A stretch of DNA of 64,000 bases from Hericium rajendrae (GCA_033439255.1 CM065889.1:310001-374000); one strand, 5' to 3'. Positions 49,300 to 60,766 are shown, numbered from the stretch's first letter. The notes: generated from the sequence alone by a model not told the origin. Numbers and translations: made by a program.

Positions 49300-49790
49300 C
49301 AAAGATTGTGAGATATCCGTCTATCCAGGGAGCGGAGCGAGAAACAGAGCTCGGAATCGTGATCTACGCGTGAAAGCGGTTCGGAAAACGTATACATTCG
49401 TCTACATACGGTAGGGGGAAGGGGAGATATCGCCGTCGCCGTCGGCGACGGCGACGACGGCGGGCGCTTGATGGGCGGGACAGCGGCGGGCATCAGCCGC
49501 CCGCGATAAGCGCCGGCGGGGGGCGGATGATGGGGGGACGGGACGGGAGACGTTGCCGAGCGTTGCCGAGCCGATGCCGAGCCCGATAGCGATCCGTGCC
49601 TGACGACGAGGAACACGGGCCGAGCAACCCCGACGCCCTCCGAGGAGCAAGAGGACAAAGCGTACAAGAGGTCGCTCTGCGTAGTCTTCAGCTTAGTACG
49701 TGATTTAGACAGATCCAAGGCCGATTAGCCTCCATCAACAGGTAAGATGGCGAGGCTAGTTGGGCTTACATATCATGTCACACAGGTGAG
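49300..49790 (-). repeat. Right terminal inverted repeat (491 bp) of the KDZ element
   Basis: Inverted copy of 40422-40912. By eye, two differences: the complement of AAATCACG replaces AAATCGCG, and GATTCCGAG replaces GATTCCAAG. Equal length means no indels between the copies, including in the GC-rich homopolymer-containing centre. Confidence 0.92.
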
Positions 49791-50091
49791 TCAGCGTCGC
49801 ACGATTTTTTGTTTGTAGCGACCAAATATTGCCAGAAAGGGAGGTATGGCCCGGCCCGGTAGGGTCCCGGTGCAGAGTTCTGCTCGCTCATGGTACTCCG
49901 CATGTACTAGAACTCATTAGGATCGGAAGTATCACCTACTCACTAGCATGAGGAAGACTTTTGAGCATTTCAGGCGGGTTGAATGTCTTCAAAATGCAAC
50001 AGTCCTCAAAGCCGCGAAGCCGAGAGGCGGTGCAGGTATCCTTTTTGGGTATGTATTTGGCCGCTACAAACAAAAAATCGTGCGACGCTGA
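49791..50091. repeat. Foldback unit at the right outer edge of the transposon
   Basis: Arms 49791-49828 and 50054-50091 are inverted copies of 38 bp with one mismatch, around a loop of 225 bp. The inner arm starts at the first base after the 491-bp repeat. It resembles the left foldback in total length (301 versus 320 bp) and in exact abutment, but not in sequence. Confidence 0.88.
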
Positions 50092-50127
50092 CTGCAGTTC
50101 TTTATGCAAAGCACTGTATTAGGTGCC

Positions 50128-50159
50128 CTATAGACCCACTACCTAAAGGTAGCGGGAAT
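50128..50159. repeat. 32-bp direct repeat, copy 1
   Basis: Identical to 50695-50726. It starts CTATAGACCC and includes the hairpin-prone ACTACCTAAAGGTAGCGGG. A near-complementary CCCGCTACCTTAGG at 50187-50200 could pair with it to form a longer stem. Confidence 0.9.
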
Positions 50160-50694
50160 AACGAGAGCGCCGTCTTCGCGGCAACGCCCGCTACCTTAGG
50201 TCGTTATGTCACAGTGACCGGCATGGTGACAGTGCCGTCGAGGATGCAAATGAGACAAGAAGTAGCTTTTGAAAAGCGAACGTGGAGATATAATGCAACG
50301 GAATGGATCACACACATATCTAAGATTGGTACATGCCGACGCAAAAGATATAGAACATCCGTGATAGCACCGTGACGGGTACAAGCGCCGTTGTCGAGAT
50401 GAGCGTGCGACAGTTGCAGCACTGGAGTCGTCTTCTGGGGGGGACGGTGCAGCAGCCGCTGCCATGTACGTCGACGAAGCACTCGTGCTTGTCATGCAGA
50501 TACCGTTCGCACAGCAGGAATGACGATTAGCAAGAGAGATGGGAAAGAAGGAAGGTCAGGTTCTCGCAGGAATTTTTGCAGCGGAGCTCGGCTGGGGCCA
50601 CAGCCATGGCAGCGAGTTTTGCAGCGGAGTTTGAGTGCGAGCACAGCCACTGAACTTAGAAACACTCGAGAAAGCGGAATCAGAATTAGCTGCG

Positions 50695-50726
50695 CTATAG
50701 ACCCACTACCTAAAGGTAGCGGGAAT
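50695..50726. repeat. 32-bp direct repeat, copy 2
   Basis: Perfect second copy of 50128-50159. The two copies bracket 535 bp without a gene and lie 45 bp before the 2-thiouridylase start codon. Confidence 0.9.
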
Positions 50727-50770
50727 TATAAGCAGCATCACCACCGAATGTCCTGATAGCAGCTGTCAAC

Positions 50771-52403
50771 ATGATTCCAACGGCGCGCGCATTCATGCGC
50801 GCAACGTGTACCAGGAGGACCGCCTCAAAAAGTATACCGCGCATCGGTGACAAGGGTAGGTCGACGATACACCCCTCGATACCATGACTCACAGGAAGAC
50901 TTCCAGTGATTGTAGCCATGTCGGGCGGCGTTGACTCGTCCGTCACGGCTTCCTTGCTCGCGAAGCAGGTGAGTCCATTCCTCACCGTCATATTCGGAAA
51001 TTCGGAAACTAACGGAACGGTGTATCAGGACTACGACCTGTCAGCCGTGTTTATGCGCAATTGGGACACGCGCGACGAGTCCGGCACGGATCGAGGTTGC
51101 GAGTGGGAGAAGGACTGGGAGGACGTGCAGCGCGTCTGCAAGACGCTCGACATCCCCTGCCAGATGGTATGTCTCTGCTCCCCATCTGTCTAAATCCCAG
51201 CGAACCTCGAACCAAGTCAGGTCGACTTGTCTAGGGAATATTGGCTCCGCGTCTTTGAGCCCTCGCTGAAAGCATGGGAAGCTGGTGATACCCCGAATCC
51301 CGACATTTGGTGTAACAGGTATGCTGAATATTTAGTGCGCACTATATACCACAATGACCCACCGGTCTCACTTTTCAGAGAAGTCAAGTTCGGCGCCCTG
51401 ATGGACGCTCTCCCGAAAGACACCGACTTCCTTGCAACAGGCAAGTCGCCACCACATCCGACTCCTTTACTCATTAAAATTTTTCCTCCAGGCCACTACG
51501 CCCAGAAAACCATCCATCCGCACAACCGCCGCCCAATGCTCAGCCGCGCCGCAGACCGGAACAAAGACCAGACCTATTACCTCTCCTCCATCACCGAGCG
51601 CATGCTCGCCCGGGCGCTCTTCCCCCTCGGCACCCTGCAGAAGGCCGACGTGCGCCGCCTCGCCCGCGCCGCGGGCCTGCACAACGCAGAGCGCGAGGAG
51701 AGCATGGGCATCTGCTTCGTCGGCGAGAAGCGCAAGTTCACCGATTTCCTGGGTAAGGGCGCTTTCTTCCATGGCTGGACAGTGGTTGATGAACGGCGTG
51801 GTGCAGGGGACTACATTCCGCCCAGACCGGGTCCAATACGCGAGCTTGACACGGGCCGGACGCTCGGCGAGCACCATGGCCTGTGGACATATACCGTCGG
51901 CCAGGGCGCGAAGATCAAGGGCATGCCGCAGCGGATGTTCGTCGTGCGCAAGGACAAGACGCGCAACGAGATATGGGTCGCGCCCAGCACGTCAGTTTTC
52001 AGTTCGATTGCTCCTCCTGCTCGATCGGAATGCTGATGCCTTCTTTGCGATTGCAGACACGCAGATTTGCTTGCTGCAGGCGTGCGCGTGCGCGACTGGT
52101 CGTGGATATGGGAAAATGGCGCGCCTGAAGCGCTCGATGCGCCCGGATGGTTGCACGCGCGGATGCAGTTCCGCCATCGCATGGCAGAGGCGGGATGTAT
52201 CGTTCGCAGGTGGGCATTCCAGACTATGTCTTTGCATGCTGATTTTGAAGGTGTGGCAGGGGCTCTGTGGAAAATGAGTCACGATCACCTTCGATGAGCC
52301 CCAGAAGGCTGTCGCGTTAGGACAGATCGCGGCGATCTGGAGCGACGACGTATGTTTGGGATGTGGAACCATTGTCGACGTCGAGCCTATGTCGCGGCAA
52401 TAG
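50771..52403 (+). CDS. SLM3: Mitochondrial tRNA-specific 2-thiouridylase (MnmA/Slm3/MTU1)
   Basis: The enzyme adds the 2-thio group to the wobble uridine of mitochondrial tRNAs for Lys, Glu and Gln. Exons: 50771-50846 (or -50855), 50895-50968, 51029-51166, 51221-51318, 51379-51440, 51492-51990, 52057-52209, 52260-52403; about 414 residues. The N-terminus (MIPTARAFMRATCTRRTASK) is basic, as for mitochondrial import. The PP-loop is SGGVDSS (35-41). Catalytic cysteines are in NPDIWCN (Cys127) and GICFVG (Cys224). The intron at 51441-51491 is of the rare GC-AG class (G|GCAAGT). In the last exon one missing G near 52276-52278 breaks the frame just before VTITFDEPQKAVALGQ; with it restored the protein has normal length. 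Confidence 0.93.
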
Positions 52404-52862
52404 CATAAGTTATTCGTGATACTAAAGTCTAATTTCGTAGCATTGTGCTGTATCTAATCATGTTGGGGACAATCCCTCTCCCACAGAAGAAGGAATTCAT
52501 CAACACTGTTTCTACCCCATCGGCCCATTCTTTTGAGGACCTTATGTGTGGGTAACAACTGTTGACTGTCGGATGCGGCCTGAGAGATCTACGAAAGCCT
52601 CTACGAAATTTAGCAGATCAAACGCACAAAAAAGGCTTTGTCGACGCGTCATGGCCATTGCAGACAGACCCGACCAAACGGTCCCATGTACGACTACGCC
52701 ATGTATCAGTTTACTGTTAACATTGCGACATGCAGAAATGGGGATGTCGTGTTCTAGGAAAGTTTAATCTCACTATGATTGAAGATGGACGTATACGATA
52801 TATTACAGCACAACCCACAGATCTGAACTCCGAAATTCCATAATTCCACATGTCTCAGCCAT
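52404..52862. other. Intergenic region between convergent genes
   Basis: The 3' regions of the 2-thiouridylase and NTPase genes; nothing else is recognised. Confidence 0.5.
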
Positions 52863-55800
52863 TCACCCAGTTTCATCAGTTTCGTCTTTCCGGTTGTCTT
52901 TTCCTATCTCTTGCTTCTGGACTCTCGCCGCGTTCTGAGGTGTGTTATTTGATGTACGTGCTTGCTTCTTAGCTACAGTTTCGCTTTCTTCTAGGCACCG
53001 CTTTCCGTGAAGATGGGAAGAAGACGCAGTTGTCTGTTCCTCTTCGCCTTCCGGCCGCGGCTCCTGGGCGTCACGGCCAGAAGAATAGTCCTTCACCCAG
53101 TGGTAGCAACTCTTATCATCGGTCCAGACAGGAATCATCTCCAGACTCCGCGAGGACTGGGTTCCATTTCGAGCGGATGCTCGGTCGACCCGTCGCACGC
53201 AGCAAGCAGAGAGGCGCAGATCCCGCTCCCTTCTTCGTCAAGCACCTTGAAGGCTTTGTCCGAGCAGCCTCGGACGCAGAGATTATACCGAGGATGGACA
53301 GCCTGCTGGTTTTCCTGAGGCCGCAGGGGCTCCTCCGACTGCGGTGCCATGTTCTTGATCGTGATACCCTCGACTTCCGGATCCGTGCCCAGCTCCATAA
53401 CTATCGTACAATACGGCCGGGCCAGCGGCGACGTAAAAAGGCCAGCCGTCTCTGCCGTGATGTCACATTGAGATGATCCCGTCTCACACTGATGTTTGAC
53501 CTTGATCAGCACGGCCGTCATGACGTCCTCGCAGATCTCCGTGTCCCAGAGCAGCACCGGAATATAGAGGTCAACGACACCCAGTCCTGAGCGGACATTG
53601 AGAAACGCCATGCCCCGCACAAATGCAGGCCACAGCTCCGCGGTGGATGCCCCGCGCTCCATGTCCAGCTTGACGAAGTGCGTGAAACGGAGGCGCGCGT
53701 GGTGGAACGCTTTGCCGAACGGGCACACGTCATGCACGTTGTCGGGGCGGCTGACAAAATCTTGAAGGCATCATCCGGACGGAAGAGCTCCCCGATGAAG
53801 TCGATCAGATGGCAGCCTCCGCTGAAGAACCGGCGTTGGCCCTCTTTCCATGCCGTTCTCCTTTGCGAGGCCCGGTCGTACGCCATGGTCAATAACGCCC
53901 TTGCCACAGCCCCGACTAGCTTGCCCAAGTCCAGATAGCCGCGGGTAGTGGACTCCTGCAGGGTTTGAAGGAGGATATTCGTGGTGTCAGACCGTTCCCA
54001 ACTATGAATCTGCTGGGCAGCCGCCTGGTACAAGATGAATTCAGTGTCACGAGCTGGATGGCTAAAGGGTACATACCTCCGCTAATACAGGCTCACTTGG
54101 ATACCCGGATCGAAAGGCTTCACCATGCTTAGGGACCGTATACATAATCCTCATGTGATCTTTGACGAGGCGGGCGACAAGATCTCGGTTTCCCATGTCG
54201 CGAAGGTCGTACTCGAGGCACAGACGGACGTCTGTAATGGCCAGATGGCCCATCTGGCCGGCGTTAAAGTGCCCGCAGCAGTTAACCGTCACCAATTTGC
54301 CCCGCACCACCCGAAAAGGGTCGCGGTCAATCGGAACAACAGCCAAGTCTTCGTGGCAGTGCATACTGAAAAGGCAAAACTTCGGCGTCGACCATAGTGT
54401 CCACCAGCTGCAGAAGTTGATTGTTGAGCAGCGTGCTGGTAAACATAGAACCGTAGAACTTACAGTGGTCTGCCGAAGTTAGCCATGAAATGAGGGTCTG
54501 ATACTGCTCTCAAGGTGAGCTGCCCGGATTTGACGTTGAGATACGGGGAACAGTCCCACGGCATCTCGATTTCAGAAGTGTCAGGCTTCTTCTGGGAGGC
54601 GAATTCTGCCTCGTTCTGCCTTGGGCTGAGATGCAAGGGACATGGCGTTGTCGAAAGGACGACCGCCACAACGGGATACTTATTAAACTTCTCGATGACC
54701 GATAGCAATGCCTTGATGTTGGGGCGCAGCTCGTCCGTGGGGGGCCGCGGCTCTATAAAACTCGGTTTCGGTTCGACATTGAAAGGTTCATCGAATGTAA
54801 TGACAATTTGAAGATCGGCCGGAAGAGCTGGAGTAGCTGGCGGGCCTCGCCACGGGTAAGGACTCCCAGGGTTGATGATTGTAAGCAGGTAATGCAGCTC
54901 TTGGATAGCATTTCCAGTCAGCTCAAGTTTAGCCCACTGGCGCCCCCAATTGTGACCTAAAATTTGCGCCTGACGGAAGAAAGACAAATGTTACCGGGAA
55001 GGTATGCAGCAGTGACAGAAATGCTGACCGCTTCTGTCACTACTTTGTGATAAAGTTGGTCTCGGCTCAAAAGCCCTCGATCTGAATTCGATGATAGATA
55101 GTCCTTCCATTGTTTGGCAAGACAAGGCAAGTCCGACCTAGCTTGGGCACGAAGTGTTTGCAACTGCTTACGGACATTTGTGAAGAGGCTCTGGAAGAAT
55201 GCCAGGTATGCAAGATATAGGCCCATATGATCGGAGGTTTCACGCGCTAGGTAGGCCAGCACATCATTATCCACTGGGGGTCCGGCCGGAGCTAGACCGA
55301 CTATGATTCAGTAGTGGTGATAACCGAAAGATGAAGATGCGAACTACCTTCGCCGTACTCCCTATTGTTCAAGTTGAAGGGGATTGTAAAAATAAGAGTT
55401 GCCATCTCATCGAACAGTCGCGACTTCCCTGTGCCAGAGCCCTGAATTACGCTGGCGATATTCGAATAATCAGCATGGGTTCTGCCTCTCGTCATGTCTT
55501 TCAAACTTTCAAGACACATTTCATGGCAGTTTCCCTCATAATGCTTCTCCAGTGATACCCTGTCGCGAAGGAAGGCTACATGGTTGTGAGCAAGTATGAA
55601 CGGACATGCTGGAGGGAACACTTACCGCGAGTTAACCATGTAGAATTGCGCGCTGACAAGATAGATATGTCACCGACAAGATTCTGAATGAACTTTGGCA
55701 GAACAAGAGTGCAACTCACGAAAAGATGACCCAAACGATAGCTTGAATGACTCGGGCCAAAAAATCTCTTTCAAAACATGAGCTTGAATTGTACTGAGCG

Positions 55801-56135
55801 GTATGATATGCCTCACCCAGTTCTCTTGCTGATTGAAAACTGGATCCCCAGCTGCCCATAATCAGTCGCACTGCATCCGGAATGTCATTAAAATCTGATG
55901 GATCCTTCCGCTTGAGTTCAGGACAAGAAGTCAGGAGTGCCCGCAAAATCTGAGAAAAGTCTGGCGGGTTCTCGGAGGGTCTCCTGTTTGTTAAAAGGTA
56001 CAACTTCTCATCCATGTCGCAGTGCGCAAAATCAAAGGATGGGTTAGAAATGAAGCGAAGTGAGGATCCCGACTCGTATAGCTTCCGGAAAGTCGGAGAC
56101 ATGTCCATAAACGACATGTACTCACTAAGAGGCAT
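52863..56135 (-). CDS. Large P-loop NTPase of an Agaricomycete-expanded family, function unknown
   Basis: Exons (minus): 55720-56135, 55626-55652, 55348-55575, 55029-55300, 54464-54969, 54077-54407, 52863-54024; roughly 980 residues. The N-terminal MPLSEYMSFMDMSPTFRKLY and SFDFAHCDMDEKLYLLTN block is characteristic of a large uncharacterised family in mushrooms. A Walker A motif (VIQGSGTGKSRL) follows, with a Walker-B-like LQIVITFDEP downstream. The C-terminal part has CGHFNAGQMGHLAITDVR and a low-complexity charged tail (EEQTTASSSHLHG region). Frame breaks of one missing base are inferred near 53744-53747 (C run) and 53137-53141. The 27-nt second exon does not join the third in frame, so one indel or junction there is unresolved. 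Similar proteins are sometimes linked to Crinkler-type ATPases; this I cannot confirm. Confidence 0.78.
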
Positions 56136-56646
56136 GGCGCATAAGATCAGAAATTAGACCTCGACGGAAGCAAGTAAGATAAGTACTGCAACTTACTATG
56201 GTTCACCAAGTCCAATACCCCTGTTGAAGAGCGGAAGCGGCAGCGGAAAAACGCGGAATCAACAACATCGCATACCTGATTGCATAGAACACACTGCTCA
56301 GTATAACACTTTGCGAAAACATCTACTGGATACAAATATCAAACAACAAGGTTGAAGAACAATATGTGTACACTAGTAAGACACAATCAGGTGTGCTGCC
56401 GGTCACGAACCACACCTGAGACAAGCTGGGGTGTGGAGGCGTAGACCAGCGAAGGGTCTCAAGCGACGCCATCAGGCGTGGCACGGGACGGCAAATACAC
56501 CGCCCAAGGGCAGAGTGCAGGACTGCACGTGCGGCGCGCTCGCCCAGAGGACACCGATGCGCATGGAACAAAGCCGACGACCAAGAAACACATCAACAGA
56601 GCATTGGCCGAGCCCACCTCGAGCAACTCGACCTAACTGCACCTGT
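56136..56646. other. Intergenic region
   Basis: Promoter side of the NTPase gene and 3' side of UPF1. An additional N-terminal exon of the NTPase cannot be excluded around 56150-56335. Confidence 0.45.
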
Positions 56647-59600
56647 CTAAAACGCCGTAACGCCGCCCTGCGTCGATGCATACTGGCTCTTCATGTCGTC
56701 CAAGTCCGCTGCTTCGTCCTGGCTCTTGTAGTCGAACGCGCTGCTGCCGACCTCGGACACACCTGCCATGCTCGAGAAGCTGGTGCGGCGCTGCAGCCGG
56801 TCGCTCTGTGCGTAACCGACGCGCTCTACGACGATGCTGCTGCTGCTCTCAAGAGGTCCATCCTGCGAGATGATTGACGAAGCGTACGAGCTGCGCTTCG
56901 CGCCGCGGGGGCCGGCGGCGCCGAAAGGCCCGCTCGCGGCAAACATGGGTAGACCCGAAGAGTACGTCGCCTGGGAGCGCAGAGATTGCACGTCCGAGGG
57001 GATGTAGTTGAGTGCATCGTGTGTGCGGTAGAATGATGCGTCGAAGCGACTGGGTGTGCCGGAGCTCATAGGCGCGGAAGACAGGAACTCGCGCGCGCTC
57101 GTGTCGTGCCGGCGGTACTGGTCGACGGACTTGACAAGTGTGCGACGGGGCTTGCTGAACTGGATCATACTGGCCTGGAGGTTATTCAGGGGTCCCTCGA
57201 CAAGGCAGCCCTTTTCCTTGTAATGAGTCAAGAGATAATGCCAGAGAGGGTGCTATTTTAATCACGAGAATCAGCTTTTCCGTCACAGAGATTCCGATAC
57301 GATATACGCACCTTGCTAAGGACCTTGGGGTTGCCCAAAATGACGACGCCATATTTCGCTCGGGTGAGCGCGACGTTGAGACGCCTCGGATCGTTCAAGA
57401 AACCGATGCCCTGATGCTCGTTGCTTCGCACGCAGCTGAGGATAATGTAGTCCTTCTCACGACCCTGGAAAGCATCAACAGATGCGACTTCGATTTCCTT
57501 GTACAGGTCTTTCTTGAGCGACCCATTGTACTGCATATAGTTGACGATATATGAACGCTGCCCTTCGTAGGGTGTTACGACACCGATCTGGGCGGGAACG
57601 ACCCCAGATTTGAAGAACTTCGTGACGATCTTTTCCACGTTGGAGGCTTCCGTCCTGAAAATCTGTTAGCAACTGCTGATATGCAGATGAGGGGAAAATA
57701 AGCACAAACCTGTTCAAGAATGATGTTCCGCTGCTCGAAATCTCCTCTTGACCGAGATTCTGATAGAAGAACATCGGCGTGTCCGGAATGGGCCACGGGA
57801 AATCGACATTCTTGCGCAGTCGCTCGGGCGCCGTGACACCATTCTGCAAAGTACCCTCGTAGAACATGTTTGACGGGAACTCAGAGAGGCACGGATGCAT
57901 GCGGTATTGTACTTGCAGACGAATTGGACGGTTGCTGAGGACGACGAGACGCTCGAAGAGGGATTGCGTTAGGCCTGCACGAGCGGCCTTCTTGTTCATA
58001 ATGACGGGTCCGAGCTGCTGATGATCTCCGACAAGGACGACCTGTTTGCATCCGAGGACAAGAGGGATCATACATTCTGCAAAATGGTCAGAGATATATC
58101 GTGATGAGTTAGATTCCTGCACATACCTGGCTCTGCCGCTTGCGTCGCCTCATCAATAAGCACAGTCCTGAACTTCAGCTTGCTGAGCCTTGGGTCACCT
58201 GCACCGACGCAAGTACAGCAGATGACATCTGCCGCTCCAAGAATCTCCTTCTCAGACTGTCGGATCAACGTCTTGTACTTCCTCTCATCGTTAGAACTCA
58301 GCTCGCCCTGCTCGTTCTTGAGCTGCATGAGCTTCTGCAGCTCCACGTGCGAGGTATTGTTTGCAACCTGCTGGTGCAGAGTCAAGAACGCCACGGACGA
58401 GTCGAGTGCCTCGCGAGATTTGGCTGTCAGCCGTACAACCTTGAGGCCGGTAGCGTGGATCTTCTCGGTAAGCTGGTCTACGGCGACGTTGGATGGCGCG
58501 CAGACAAGCACCTGGCCGGGATTCATCTTGGCCAGGTGATAGACAATCGAGGCTGATGTGACAGTCTTGCCCGTTCCGGGAGGACCTTGGATAAGGCTGA
58601 TAGGCTTCTGGAGGACGCTCTTGACAGCATACATCTGGGAATGATTCAGTTCGGGGAGGCCTGGTGCTGAGAATCGCTTGGGCATTTGAGTGCGGAGCAT
58701 CTGAGGCTCGAGTTCATGGCCGAGCAGCTTATGATACTACAAAAAAATGTTAGTTTAAAACGATCGTCAACACGACGGGACACGTACGATATAACCGCTG
58801 ACACTCTTCTCGTCAACAGCGAAAGTCTTCATTGCTAACTGCATCCTGTCGAAACTTGTAGACTTCCACACGAAGTCGGCAGAGAATCCATGAGTGATAT
58901 CATGCGGCACGCCTTCAGACCTGCGTAACTCGAGACCAATCTCGTCAGAGACATCTTTGTGGAATGTCAGCATCTCTTTCAGATTGAGGAAAACGCGGTA
59001 CGTACTGTTAGGCACCTTGATAACATGGCCCACGCCCTCCCAAGGTTTGTGCAGCTCTCCAGAGTACCTCAGCCTGAGCTCGTCCCCAACCGCGAGCCTC
59101 ACCTCCCCGCTCTCCAACTTGGGCAAGCCAAACCACGCCACGCGCTTCTGGTTGAGACCCAAATCCCAACGAACTGTGATATCGGTCTGCGTCTGGCTCT
59201 CCTTAAGCCTCTTGTCGTAGTCCGCTTCGATCTTCACGAGCGGGCCAAAGATGTTCTGATATTGATATGCGTCTTCGTAACGCAACGCGACCCACTGCGG
59301 CTCGTCATCCACGCCGGGCTTCTCGAGGTCTTCAAGCGTAGCATTAGCATTCTCTCGCCAGAGGTCCTCAAGGCGGTTGATCTGTTGGAAGGATATCTGG
59401 CGAGACCGCAGCTGCTCGGTTTCGCTGGGCGGCTTGACGAGCCAGGAAAGGAAGGAACGATCGTCTATCAGCGGGGCCCAAAGCGCTGCGTTCCAGGAAA
59501 TGTCCTTCGAGATGGCTGCGCACGGTTGCCTAGAGAAACCCTTATCTCAGCATCCTAAACAACATCGAGATAGCTTTATGATACGTACCTGCAGAGTAGG

Positions 59601-60213
59601 ACAACAACTGTATCGCTCTTGGCGGGGATAAATCCGAGCATGAAAACATTCTTGCTGCCACAGTTATAACATTCGGGCGTTGTCTCGCCGAGAGGGCCTT
59701 CGGCATGGAGGATGACTTCCTTATGCTTTGCTCGCACGAGGTGGTTGACAATGTGGGAGGCAGAAGTGTTTCCGCGCGAGTTGCAGAACCATTTCGAGCA
59801 CACAAGGCATTTCACGACGGATGCAGGGTTATGGATGCCGCAATAGCTGAGCAATAAATTAGTCAGATCCGTGTTGGCATATAATGATAGAGTTGAAAAT
59901 GGGTGTGGCCCAGTACGCACCTGCAAGCATGGGGAGGCAAATCGACCTGTCCTTCATCCTTCAAATCGTCCAAAACTCCATCAAAATCGTCGTCAACACG
60001 AAGGCCTCCTGTCGCCACACCGCCATGCGCATGGCCATTGCCATTGGACGAGGAAACATGCGAGCGGTCGTCTACAATCGACAGGCTCTCGAGATCGACC
60101 GGGGTGTGGCTCTGCGTAGTATTTGCGGTATATACGGACGAGGTATCGTCCACGACGCCCATTCCTCCATAGGAAGACGCGGAGTCGTATTGAAAGTTGT
60201 CAAAAGAGTCCAT
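56647..60213 (-). CDS. UPF1: ATP-dependent RNA helicase Upf1/Nam7 (nonsense-mediated decay)
   Basis: Upf1 is the central superfamily-1 helicase of nonsense-mediated mRNA decay, recruited to terminating ribosomes by Upf2 and Upf3. Exons (minus): 59921-60213, 59589-59846, 58788-59529, 58127-58736, 57710-58076, 57312-57654, 56647-57252; 3219 nt, 1072 residues, normal for the family and without frame breaks. The Cys/His zinc domain runs from about residue 96 ([18 protein letters not shown]) to [13 protein letters not shown]. The helicase motifs are GPPGTGKT (482-489), [11 protein letters not shown] (Asp626), [32 protein letters not shown] and LTRAKYG. The C-terminal tail is Ser-rich with SQ dipeptides, sites often phosphorylated in Upf1. 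Confidence 0.97.
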
Positions 60214-60380
60214 TGTGGTGAAGGTAGGAAGAGAAAGAGGTTGTACAGAAGAAAACCCAAAGCTGGACAATAACAATTGTGATGGCGCGCCGAGGATGAC
60301 TGTTATTAGTCAGCACAGAGTCGATCGGTTCCGTCAAGTTCTACCATTTGGAAAACAGTAGCATTCAAACATACGGTATC

Positions 60381-60766
60381 ATGTCTCAACGAAACGGTCT
60401 TGAATCTGAAGTCATAGTCAATGTGCGTAGAATGGATGTTTGAGAGTAAAGCGTCCAATTGACACCATCGTATGTCCAGTATGCAGACGGCTATGCCTAT
60501 TCCAAGGGAAAATGGAGGAGGCGTGCAAGATCGTCTTCGAGAAGACACCTTCAAAGCCGGCCAAGTCTTCGACAGCGAACAAGAAGGAAGATGTCGATCT
60601 GATAGTAAGCATCTGGCTTTTTTCATGTCAGTTTCGTCGTGTACGGATGCCATCCTGACTGCCAGGTCTCCGAACTTGAAATCCGCGAGCCCAGGCAGAG
60701 AAAGTGCTGTCTGAGAATAATAGTGATATCACGAAGGCGTTGGAGAGTCTCGTGGCCATACAATAG
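60381..60766 (+). CDS. HYPK-like UBA-domain protein, 89 residues (two frame breaks)
   Basis: HYPK proteins bind the NatA N-terminal acetyltransferase and the ribosome and have a small C-terminal UBA-like domain. Exons: 60381-60422, 60480-60604, 60666-60766. The spliced parts give MSQRNGLESEVIVN, YADGYAYSKGK, MEEACKIVFEKTPSKPAK, NKKEDVDLIVSELEIR and AQAEKVLSENNSDITKAL then ESLVAIQ. The last two segments match the UBA consensus of the family. Exons total 268 nt, two short of 270; the deficits map to AAAA at 60509-60512 and GAG at 60687-60689, where one added base each restores the frame. The short exons and the breaks hide this gene from simple frame scans. It is divergently placed 167 bp from UPF1, so a shared promoter is possible. 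Confidence 0.75.

Larger units (their letters stand above)
40422..49790 (-). mobile_element. KDZ-type DNA transposon with 491-bp terminal inverted repeats
   Basis: A 9369-bp unit bounded by two 491-bp inverted repeats that differ at two positions by eye. Inside are three genes, all transcribed from right to left: the KDZ transposase (45429-49017) and two accessory genes (43199-44963 and 41530-43017). All three have intact, frame-consistent exon sets. KDZ (Kyakuja-Dileera-Zisupton) elements are known to be expanded in basidiomycetes. No target-site duplication is found directly outside the repeats; instead each end abuts a foldback of about 300 bp. Near-identity of the repeats and intact genes suggest recent insertion and possibly current activity. 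The boundaries are those of the shared repeat and could be off by a few bases. Confidence 0.85.
50092..50770. other. Intergenic region upstream of the 2-thiouridylase gene
   Basis: Holds a 32-bp direct repeat at 50128 and 50695 with an internal hairpin. No gene is supported. Confidence 0.6.
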
